A DNA stretch of 6,884 nt from Candidatus Heimdallarchaeota archaeon (GTDB lineage Archaea > Asgardarchaeota > Heimdallarchaeia > JABLTI01): positions 1-6,884 of the forward strand of contig JAGMDP010000062.1 in the NCBI GenBank assembly GCA_023128635.1, in the 5' to 3' direction. The notes beneath the pieces are model-generated. The model searched no databases and was not told the DNA's origin. It saw only the letters and a program-made list of their open reading frames with translations. The first letter of the stretch is position 1. Each line of letters begins with the position of its first letter. Positions 1 through 5,323 of this stretch are shown piece after piece. Position numbers and translations under genes: made by a program.

Positions 1-302
1 AGATTAAACATTTTAGAGAAATCTTCTTCCTTATCTTCTTCTTTTGGTTTCTTTTTGCGAGCGTAAGCTGCAATCAATTCTGGGTGACTTTCTTGAACAT
101 GTGCACGCCAATCCTTGATCATTCGTCCACAATACCCGCAAATACTTAATGTTTCTTTTGCTTCTCTCCTTTGTAAATATTCAGCATATTTAGGATGCTT
201 TCTATTCATATGTTCCTCAACATCGTCTACTAAGCACTGACAGATTTTGCAGAACTTAAGACCCTGACGTTTGTTTTGTATAATGGATGATTTTGCACAC
301 AA
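1..302 (-). CDS. Tandem C2H2 zinc-finger small protein (partial, 3' end beyond window)
   Basis: An open frame on the minus strand runs from a TTG at 302 to the left edge without a stop, giving 100 codons. I chose TTG because a GAGG sits 8 bases upstream, there is no ATG before the first finger, and an in-frame TAA lies a few codons upstream. The protein has two fingers with identical spacing, C-x2-C-x9-H-x4-H: Cys18, Cys21, His31, His36 and Cys55, Cys58, His68, His73. Each is followed by Pro and a similar helix-like stretch, so residues 18-54 and 55-91 look like a duplicated 37-residue unit. The tail, from about residue 82, is strongly charged (KKKPKEEDKEED). Small C2H2 proteins are common in archaea and usually presumed to bind nucleic acid or protein; the function of this one is not known. 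It is transcribed away from the flavoprotein gene. The codons, zinc ligands and duplication are seen directly; the start and role are inferred. Confidence 0.72.
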   Translation of the reverse strand, partial: MCAKSSIIQNKRQGLKFCKICQCLVDDVEEHMNRKHPKYAEYLQRREAKETLSICGYCGRMIKDWRAHVQESHPELIAAYARKKKPKEEDKEEDFSKMFN

Positions 303-471
303 ATTGAAATCCTCGGCAGATATTTTGAATTAGTTAAAGACCTCTGAGAGAAGTAAAACTACTACAACTCAGTATACAGATTTTATTCTGCTGTTATGTC
401 TTAAAAACCTTACTCATGTGTTACTTATCTGAACTAGGGGTTGAAACTTTGTACTATTTTTCGATGAAAAA

Positions 472-486
472 TTGACATTATGTCAA
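472..486. promoter_or_regulatory. Perfect palindrome, candidate operator
   Basis: TTGACAT-T-ATGTCAA is a perfect inverted repeat with 7-base arms around one central base. The size and symmetry fit a dimeric helix-turn-helix regulator site. It lies between two divergent genes, about 115 bases upstream of the nearer candidate TATA box of the rightward gene and about 170 bases from the zinc-finger start. The cognate regulator cannot be named from this window. Confidence 0.45.
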
Positions 487-549
487 GAAAATTCGAAGCG
501 TAATATCTAATTATTACCTTTTTACATCAAATTTTGTCATTAATTCGAA
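481..549 (+). repeat. Two copies of a TGTCA...ATTCGAA word pair
   Basis: TGTCA followed 5 bases later by ATTCGAA occurs at 481-497, and TGTCA followed 3 bases later by ATTCGAA occurs at 535-549. The first TGTCA is the right arm of the palindrome at 472-486. A third isolated TGTCA is at 579-583. Repeated words in a divergent promoter region suggest a multi-site protein-binding region, but the two copies have different spacers and the A+T-rich background raises the odds of chance matches. Confidence 0.3.
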
Positions 550-602
550 CTTTTTTTTGAAATTTTTTCTCTTATTTTTGTCAGTATCAACACTTCGCTT
601 AA

Positions 603-610
603 TTTATAAG
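603..610 (+). promoter_or_regulatory. Candidate archaeal TATA box (TTTATAAG)
   Basis: TTTATAAG resembles the archaeal box A. A start about 25 bases downstream, near 630, would leave a leader of about 130 bases before the ATG at 760. The upstream BRE-like purine stretch is not clear. It is one of two candidates for the flavoprotein gene. Confidence 0.35.
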
Positions 611-660
611 CAAACAATCTATTTCTTTTAATAATTATTTTAGTATTTCTTTTCACACCA

Positions 661-668
661 CTATAAAA
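661..668 (+). promoter_or_regulatory. Second candidate TATA box (CTATAAAA)
   Basis: CTATAAAA would place a transcription start near 690 and give a leader of about 70 bases before the ATG at 760. If this is the promoter used, the GTG at 721 would also lie inside the transcript, so it does not settle the start codon by itself. There is no strong BRE upstream. Confidence 0.3.
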
Positions 669-759
669 TTCCAAAATAAGCATTTAACAAGTAGAGGGAA
701 AAAATTAAATTAAGAGCAAAGTGATTTTAGATTGTTTATGTAGGAGAAAACAGAAACAA

Positions 760-1659
760 ATGACTATAAGAATAGCCTGGGGAATTACAGGCGCTGGATG
801 TTGGTTATTAGAAAGCTTTGAGATATTGGGACGGTTTCTGAAGGACTCAAATGTAAAAGTAGACCTTTTTTTCAGTGGTGCTGGAAGAGAAGTAGCACAA
901 AATTATGGAGTATTTGAATCTCCAGTACCTTTGAAAACTCCATTTATTGATAAGGTAAGAGAAATTCCTAATTTCAATCAGGATATATTTCGCAATGGTT
1001 TTAGAGAGAAATATAACTGGTTGGGAATCCATGAATCTCGAGATATTGAAAACTTCTTACATGATATTAGAACTGAAGAATCAGAAGAGGAATTTGATTA
1101 CGAAGAAGTTCTAAATGATGTAATTTTCGAGATTGATGAAGGATCAAGCTTTCCTTCAGGTGCAAGTGCTACTAATAATCGATATGATTTTATTGTGATA
1201 AGTCCTGCAACTGGAAATACAGTGGCAAAAGTTGCTAATGGAATAGCTGATAACTTGATTACGAATTTAGCCATTATGGGAAATAAAAGCGAAAACACAA
1301 AAGTAATTTTTGTTCCAACCGATTTCAAACAAGGAGAAGTTAAAAGTTATCTGCCAATTATGCTTCATCAAGATACTTGTAAAAAATGTCAAGAATGTTC
1401 TGCCTTATGGGCTTGTAAGCCTGGGGCTATAAGGAGAAAAAGAGGTAAAATTAGAATAAACCGGTTGAAATGTATTGGGTGTTTAGATTGTGTCAAGTTT
1501 TGCAGACATGGTGTTATAACATTTTTAGAAGACACGAAAGTAATAGTTAGAAACAGAGAAGCAATAGCAGCAGATCTACTTAGTAAGCAGGATGGCTTCA
1601 TTGTTTTGGAATCGCCAGAGAAAGCATATGATTACTTAATAAAAGAAATGAAGAAGTAA
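760..1659 (+). CDS. dmrX: Iron-sulfur flavoprotein, dihydromethanopterin reductase (DmrX-like)
   Basis: This 299-residue protein joins an N-terminal flavoprotein (FMN-binding) domain to a C-terminal two-cluster ferredoxin domain. The flavoprotein part opens with RIAWGITGAG (residues 4-13) and carries the family signature SPATGNTVAKVANGIADN from Ser148. Between them lies a long acidic segment (about 100-125, with EESEEEFDYEE). The ferredoxin part has Cys207, 210, 213, 219 and Cys238, 241, 244, 248. The second set is a classic CxxCxxCxxxC; the first has five residues before its last Cys. This layout matches the archaeal reductase first described in Methanosarcina mazei, which reduces dihydromethanopterin to H4MPT using electrons passed through Fe-S clusters and FMN. 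It is probably cytoplasmic, as no signal or membrane segment is seen. I chose ATG 760 because the family begins at MxIRIAWG; AGGAG at 742-746 precedes it, though 13 bases away. An in-frame GTG at 721 would add 13 residues unlike the family. The exact substrate (H2MPT or another dihydropterin) is inferred; an AfpA-like electron-transfer flavoprotein is the main alternative. Confidence 0.75.
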   Translation: MTIRIAWGITGAGCWLLESFEILGRFLKDSNVKVDLFFSGAGREVAQNYGVFESPVPLKTPFIDKVREIPNFNQDIFRNGFREKYNWLGIHESRDIENFLHDIRTEESEEEFDYEEVLNDVIFEIDEGSSFPSGASATNNRYDFIVISPATGNTVAKVANGIADNLITNLAIMGNKSENTKVIFVPTDFKQGEVKSYLPIMLHQDTCKKCQECSALWACKPGAIRRKRGKIRINRLKCIGCLDCVKFCRHGVITFLEDTKVIVRNREAIAADLLSKQDGFIVLESPEKAYDYLIKEMKK

Positions 1660-1717
1660 TGTTGAAATTAGCTTTTATTTAGTAATCTCTTAAAAATGAC
1701 ATTTACTTATTTATGAT

Positions 1718-1723
1718 AGAGGT
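1718..1723 (+). promoter_or_regulatory. Ribosome binding site deciding a TTG start
   Basis: AGAGGT ends 7 bases before the TTG at 1731, the same spacing as GAGGT before the clear gcvH ATG (3514-3518 to 3526). The in-frame ATG at 1713 lies upstream of this site and has no such signal, so TTG 1731 is the better start. Confidence 0.55.
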
Positions 1724-1730
1724 ATTTTCT

Positions 1731-3353
1731 TTGAAAAAAAATCCAAAGGATACTACACCACCAAAAATCCTAATTTTAACTGGTAGAGCAGCTGAACCTA
1801 TTGTTAGGAAATATCTTCCAGAAAATGTGGATATATTAGTGCTTCCAGTTGATGTTGCAGCATTTATCTCAAACAAGATGATTCTAGGAAATTTGGATAG
1901 AAAAACAGCCCAAAACTATGACCTTATAATGACTCCAGGTTTAGTTCAAGATGATTTAACACCATTGGAAGATAAACTTGGTATTCCAATTGTAAAAGGT
2001 CCTCGATATGCTAGTGATATCAAAATGGCTATTATTGATGCTGATCCCTTTTCTTTATCACCTGTAGTAGCAGCCGATAAGTATCTCAAAAAACAAAAAG
2101 CTATTCTATCTCGAGATATTCTTGAACAAGGTTTCAAAGCTCCTCTAAAGAAAAATGAGTATGATCTGGGTTTTAAGAAGAAATTACCTGTTGGTTTGGA
2201 TAGACCCCCCATTGTAATGGCTGAAATCGTTGATGCTCCAAAACTTTCAATGGAGCAAATAAATGAGAGAGCTCTTTATTATCTACGCAATGGTGCTGAC
2301 ATTTTGGATATTGGTGCGATTGCAAATAAACCTGAACCTGAAGAAATTTCTAAAATTATTAAGAAGTTAAAAACACTACAAGAACAATACGAATTCGCAA
2401 TTAGTGTTGATACTTTAAATGTAGATGAAATACTGGCAGCAATAAAAGCTGGGGTAGAACTCATTTTAAGTATTGATCATGGAAATGTTGATAATTTAAT
2501 CAATAAAATACCTAAAGATGTGGGAGTTGTTTTTGTTCCAACAAATGTTGAAAAAGGTCTTTTACCAAAAACCACTCCCGAGCGAGTTAATTCATTAATA
2601 CAACTAAGAGACAAATTAAAAGAAGCAGATTTGACAAAAATAGCTGCTGATCCAATAATTGAAATGCCAATTTATCCTGGTTTTACCAACTCACTTTCAT
2701 ATTATATTGATTATAGGAAAGTTGATCCACAAACACCAATGATGACTTGTGTAGGTAATGTAACAGAGTTTATTGCAGCAGATCCAATTGGAATCAATGC
2801 GTTGTTTAGTTGTATTTCAGTTGAACTAGGGATTCAGCTATTATTAGTAACAGATGTTAGTGTAAAATGTCGTGGTGGAATAAAAGAAGTAGTAGAATCC
2901 AGAGATTTAGCATACGTAGCAAAACGAAAAAATGCTCCGCCAAAGGGACATGGGATAGAAATTTTAATGGCGAAAAGTCGAACAGCTAATGACTTAGAAA
3001 TTATTGGATTTAAAAATATAGAATCATTAGAAATCCCATCGAAAGAAGATAATCAACTTTATAGTTTAGATTATGAGCCAGATCCAAAAGGAAGTTTCAC
3101 AATCTGGATTGATTATCATAAACAAAAAATCTATGTTGCTCATCTTGAAATTGGAACAAACAAATCAGATTTGCTATTGATCTCGAGTAAAGCAAGACCT
3201 ATTTATGAAGAAATTCTTAATAGAAATCTCCTAACAAAAATTGATCATGCTTTCTATATGGGAAGAGAATTAGAACGAGCTGAAATTTGTTTGTATTTAG
3301 GAAAAACATACATTCAAAATAAGCAAACCTTCAGTTTCGAAAGACTAGTTTAA
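1731..3353 (+). CDS. Dihydropteroate synthase-like protein (MJ0107/TIGR00284 type), pterin carrier biosynthesis
   Basis: This protein has 540 residues from TTG 1731, or 546 from ATG 1713. It has three parts. The first (about 1-150, from PKILILTGRAAEP) resembles the N-terminal DUF6513 region of this family. The middle (about 160-425) is a pterin-binding TIM-barrel with degenerate dihydropteroate synthase motifs: GADILDIG (188-195), ISVDT (224-228), DPIIE, GNVTE (342-346) and TDVSVKCRGGIKEV. The C-terminal part (about 450-535) has DPKG at 451-454 and HAFYMGREL from His506, as in DUF4346-like domains. Classic folate-type enzymes are about 280 residues and carry NVTPDSFSDGG, which is MAEIVDAPKLS here. 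Family members occur in methanogens and H4MPT-using methylotrophs. They are linked to joining the hydroxymethyl-dihydropterin pyrophosphate to the ribofuranosyl-aminobenzene arm of H4MPT; that reaction is taken from family knowledge. It lies 71 bases after the reductase gene on the same strand, probably in one unit, and a terminator-like hairpin follows it. Membership is firm; the substrate is less so. Confidence 0.8.
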   Translation: MKKNPKDTTPPKILILTGRAAEPIVRKYLPENVDILVLPVDVAAFISNKMILGNLDRKTAQNYDLIMTPGLVQDDLTPLEDKLGIPIVKGPRYASDIKMAIIDADPFSLSPVVAADKYLKKQKAILSRDILEQGFKAPLKKNEYDLGFKKKLPVGLDRPPIVMAEIVDAPKLSMEQINERALYYLRNGADILDIGAIANKPEPEEISKIIKKLKTLQEQYEFAISVDTLNVDEILAAIKAGVELILSIDHGNVDNLINKIPKDVGVVFVPTNVEKGLLPKTTPERVNSLIQLRDKLKEADLTKIAADPIIEMPIYPGFTNSLSYYIDYRKVDPQTPMMTCVGNVTEFIAADPIGINALFSCISVELGIQLLLVTDVSVKCRGGIKEVVESRDLAYVAKRKNAPPKGHGIEILMAKSRTANDLEIIGFKNIESLEIPSKEDNQLYSLDYEPDPKGSFTIWIDYHKQKIYVAHLEIGTNKSDLLLISSKARPIYEEILNRNLLTKIDHAFYMGRELERAEICLYLGKTYIQNKQTFSFERLV

Positions 3354-3359
3354 AGTAAA

Positions 3360-3393
3360 TGTAAAAGCCTATTTTTACACCAGGTATTTTTTT
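3360..3393 (+). terminator. Hairpin plus T-run after the DHPS-like gene
   Basis: TGTAAAA (3360-3366) pairs perfectly with TTTTACA (3373-3379) across a six-base loop, and a run of seven T follows at 3387-3393. It begins 7 bases after the stop codon. The stem is A+T-rich and therefore weak, but archaeal termination depends mainly on the U-tract. It suggests the gcv genes form a separate transcription unit. Confidence 0.5.
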
Positions 3394-3414
3394 GATTAGT
3401 AATAGGAAATAAAG

Positions 3415-3423
3415 TTTTAAAAG
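3415..3423 (+). promoter_or_regulatory. Candidate promoter (TATA box) of the gcv operon
   Basis: TTTTAAAAG is preceded by a purine-rich GAAATAAAG (3406-3414) that could serve as a BRE. A start about 25 bases downstream, near 3440-3448, would give a leader of about 80 bases to the gcvH ATG. The predicted start falls within the palindrome at 3432-3448. Confidence 0.42.
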
Positions 3424-3431
3424 AGAACATA

Positions 3432-3448
3432 TATTCACAATATGAATA
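3432..3448. promoter_or_regulatory. Near-perfect 17-bp palindrome at the predicted gcv transcription start
   Basis: TATTCACAATATGAATA is symmetric apart from one mismatched pair. It lies 9 bases after the candidate TATA box, over the expected start of transcription. A dimeric regulator bound here would block polymerase, so this is a candidate repressor site controlling glycine cleavage. The symmetry is seen directly; the role is inferred. A separate GTTCTT (3450-3455) and AAGAAC (3472-3477) pair could form a hairpin in the leader. Confidence 0.4.
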
Positions 3449-3525
3449 AGTTCTTATTACCAAAACTGAAAAAGAACATCGGTTAACGAACAAAAAAAAT
3501 TTTAGAACTGAAAGAGGTTGACCAA

Positions 3526-3915
3526 ATGAAACTTGATGAGAATGCCAAATATACGAAAACTCATGAGTGGGCAAGAAAAGAAGATGATGTTATAGTTATT
3601 GGAATTTCTGATTTTGCTCAAGGTTTGCTAAGAGATATTGTTTATGTTGAGTTGCCTACTGAAGGTACTACTTTCCAAAAAGGAGATAAAACTGCTGATA
3701 TTGAATCCGTTAAAGCCGTTGAAGAACTAAAGACACCAGTCGCAGGGGAAATCGTAGCTGTGAATAGTGTTCTCGAAGATTCTGCAGAATCTATAAACGA
3801 AGATCCCTTCGGCGAAGGATGGTTCATAAAAATAAAGCCAAGTAATCCAGCAGAATTAGATGAATTAATGTCTCCAGAAGAATACAAAAAGTATGTGGAA
3901 ACTCTCGATCATTAA
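3526..3915 (+). CDS. gcvH: Glycine cleavage system H protein (lipoyl carrier)
   Basis: This 129-residue protein has the usual length and full pattern of the family. It opens with YTKTHEWAR (residues 9-17), as in other H proteins, and continues with GISDFAQGLLRDIVYVELP. The lipoylation site is ESVKA with Lys63, followed by TPVAGEI and a conserved NEDPFGEGW toward the C-terminus. The lipoyl arm carries the aminomethyl group made by the P-protein (GcvPA/GcvPB) to the T-protein, and its dihydrolipoyl form is reoxidised by lipoamide dehydrogenase. It is cytoplasmic. The ATG at 3526 is supported by GAGGT at 3514-3518 with a 7-base spacer. It is the first gene of a probable three-gene operon, 24 bases before gcvPA, behind a candidate promoter and palindrome. 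How Lys63 becomes lipoylated cannot be told from here, as no ligase or lipoyl synthase gene is in the window. Confidence 0.96.
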   Translation: MKLDENAKYTKTHEWARKEDDVIVIGISDFAQGLLRDIVYVELPTEGTTFQKGDKTADIESVKAVEELKTPVAGEIVAVNSVLEDSAESINEDPFGEGWFIKIKPSNPAELDELMSPEEYKKYVETLDH

Positions 3916-3939
3916 ATTAACTGGAGTACTGATCTTTTC

Positions 3940-5322
3940 TTGAATACAGAAAATGAAGGATCAGCAAACGACATTCAGAAGGAAATGGAGAAATTCCTTG
4001 GAATAGAAAGTGTAGATGAATTATTCAAGGATATCCCAGATTCTGTTCGTTTAAAAAATCCTCTCAAACTTCTTGGACCAATGTCCGAAAGAGATTTGTC
4101 ACTATTTATAGATAAAATTCTTTCTTTGAATAAACCAGTAGTTTCTTTTCTGGGTGGTGGAGCACAAAACCACTATATCCCGGCAATAGTACAAGAAGTT
4201 ATCACAAAACCAGAATTACTCAATGCTTATACACCATATCAACCTGAAGTAGCGCAAGGCATGTTACAAGGAATGTTTGAATTCCAAAGTTTAATCAGTG
4301 AATTAACTGGTCTAAATGTAACTAATTCTTCAATGTATGATTGGGCTACAGCTATTGGAGAAGCTCTTTTGATGTCAGTCAGAATCATGAAGAAACGACA
4401 AAAGGTTTTGATTTCAAAAAGCATTCATCCTGATAGACTATCAGTTATAAAGAATTATCTAGCAGGACCACAGATTGAGTATGAAATGGTGAATTTCGAT
4501 TCAGAAACAGGGGAAGTCGATTTAGCTGATCTTAAAAAGAAATTAACTGAAGATATTGCTGCGTTCTATTTTGAAAATCCAAACAGCTTTGGTGTAATTG
4601 AAAGTAAAGCAGAAGAAATCTGCGCTCAGATACATGAAGTAGAAGCAAAAGCAGTTGTTGGTGTAGATCCTATTTCATTAGGAATAATGAAACCACCAGG
4701 GAAATATGGTGCGGATATCGCGGTTGGTGAAGGACAAGGTTTAGGTACTCCCATCAGTTTTGGTGGACCTCACTTTGGATTTTTCTCTACAAATTATAAT
4801 CCTAGAACAATACGACAAATGCCTGGAAGACTCGTTGGGTTAACAAAAACCAAAGATGGAAAACAGAGAGCATATGTCTTAACACTATCAACACGCGAAC
4901 AACATATACGAAGAGAACGGGCAACCAGTAATATTTGTACGAATCAAGCTATCCTAGCATTTGGTGCTGGAGTGTATTTATCGTTATTAGGTCCTGATGG
5001 TTTAAAGAAAACAGCAGAATATTGTATTTCGGCTGCAAATTACCTTGCCAATAAGATAAATGAGCTCGAACATTTTGACGCTCCAATATTTACAGGTGCG
5101 CATTACAATGAATTCATTGTTCGAGTTAAGAAAGGAACAATGGCGAAACTAGAAACAAAACTCATTGAACAGGGTTTTGTTGGAGGATACACACTAGAAA
5201 AATGTCATCCTGAATTTGGTGAAACAGCAATTTTCTGCGTCACTGAAATGCATACAATGGATGAATTGAGTGAACTCTTAGAAGTGCTAAGTGTGTACGA
5301 TAAAGAATTAGGAGGAAAATAA
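3940..5322 (+). CDS. gcvPA: Glycine dehydrogenase (decarboxylating) subunit 1, P-protein N-terminal half
   Basis: This 460-residue protein matches the alpha subunit of the split P-protein; members are usually about 440-450 residues. Motifs in order are [12 protein letters not shown] (about 70-81), [11 protein letters not shown] (97-107), [12 protein letters not shown] (Trp135), [27 protein letters not shown] (from Gly263) and [18 protein letters not shown] (319-336). It has the fold of the PLP-dependent enzymes but lacks the PLP lysine, which is in GcvPB; together they decarboxylate glycine and load the aminomethyl group on lipoyl-GcvH. The start is a TTG at 3940. No in-frame ATG lies nearby until 3985, which would cut into the conserved N-terminal helix ([10 protein letters not shown]...DELFKDIP). 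A GGAG at 3923-3926 is 13 bases upstream. It lies 24 bases after gcvH and one base before gcvPB, so the three are almost certainly cotranscribed. Nothing suggests disruption. Confidence 0.95.
   Translation: MNTENEGSANDIQKEMEKFLGIESVDELFKDIPDSVRLKNPLKLLGPMSERDLSLFIDKILSLNKPVVSFLGGGAQNHYIPAIVQEVITKPELLNAYTPYQPEVAQGMLQGMFEFQSLISELTGLNVTNSSMYDWATAIGEALLMSVRIMKKRQKVLISKSIHPDRLSVIKNYLAGPQIEYEMVNFDSETGEVDLADLKKKLTEDIAAFYFENPNSFGVIESKAEEICAQIHEVEAKAVVGVDPISLGIMKPPGKYGADIAVGEGQGLGTPISFGGPHFGFFSTNYNPRTIRQMPGRLVGLTKTKDGKQRAYVLTLSTREQHIRRERATSNICTNQAILAFGAGVYLSLLGPDGLKKTAEYCISAANYLANKINELEHFDAPIFTGAHYNEFIVRVKKGTMAKLETKLIEQGFVGGYTLEKCHPEFGETAIFCVTEMHTMDELSELLEVLSVYDKELGGK
5310..5315 (+). promoter_or_regulatory. 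Ribosome binding site of gcvPB inside the end of gcvPA
   Basis: AGGAGG lies within the last codons of gcvPA, 8 bases before the ATG at 5324. It is the strongest Shine-Dalgarno match in the window and supports translational coupling of the two subunits. Confidence 0.8.
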
Positions 5323-5323
5323 A

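Larger units (their letters stand above)
303..759. other. Divergent intergenic region with candidate control sites
   Basis: This stretch of about 450 bases lies between the divergent zinc-finger and flavoprotein genes. I find no convincing coding frame and no RNA gene in it. It is very A+T-rich and has several T-runs (551-558, 563-568, 575-579). It holds a perfect 15-bp palindrome at 472-486, a repeated pair of words (TGTCA then ATTCGAA) at 481-497 and 535-549, and two TATA-like boxes facing right (603-610, 661-668). A weak TATA-like AATAAAAT reading left (387 down to 380) could serve the zinc-finger gene. The control roles are inferred. Confidence 0.6.

Noticed and set aside
551..579. T-runs in the divergent region as a terminator
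   Set aside because: No rightward gene ends upstream of them and no stable hairpin precedes them; they are more likely A+T-rich promoter DNA.
303..720. tRNA or other RNA gene in the divergent region
   Set aside because: No cloverleaf arms or paired acceptor stem could be found, and no conserved T-arm is visible.
721..759. GTG at 721 as the start of the flavoprotein gene
   Set aside because: It adds 13 residues (with two Cys) before the conserved MTIRIAWGITGAG start, and the nearest purine-rich site is over 20 bases away. The ATG at 760 fits the family.
847..2464. Minus-strand frames inside the reductase and synthase genes (847-1032, 1098-1328, 1389-1601, 1946-2212, 2279-2464)
   Set aside because: They are antisense to strongly recognised genes, with no recognisable domain of their own.
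3394..3525. Glycine riboswitch upstream of gcvH
   Set aside because: The leader lacks the conserved glycine aptamer elements and is too short and A+T-rich; only weak hairpins are seen.
3350..3574. Minus-strand frame of 74 residues across the gcv leader
   Set aside because: It covers the terminator and promoter region and the gcvH start, has no recognisable motif or clear ribosome site, and is probably a chance frame.
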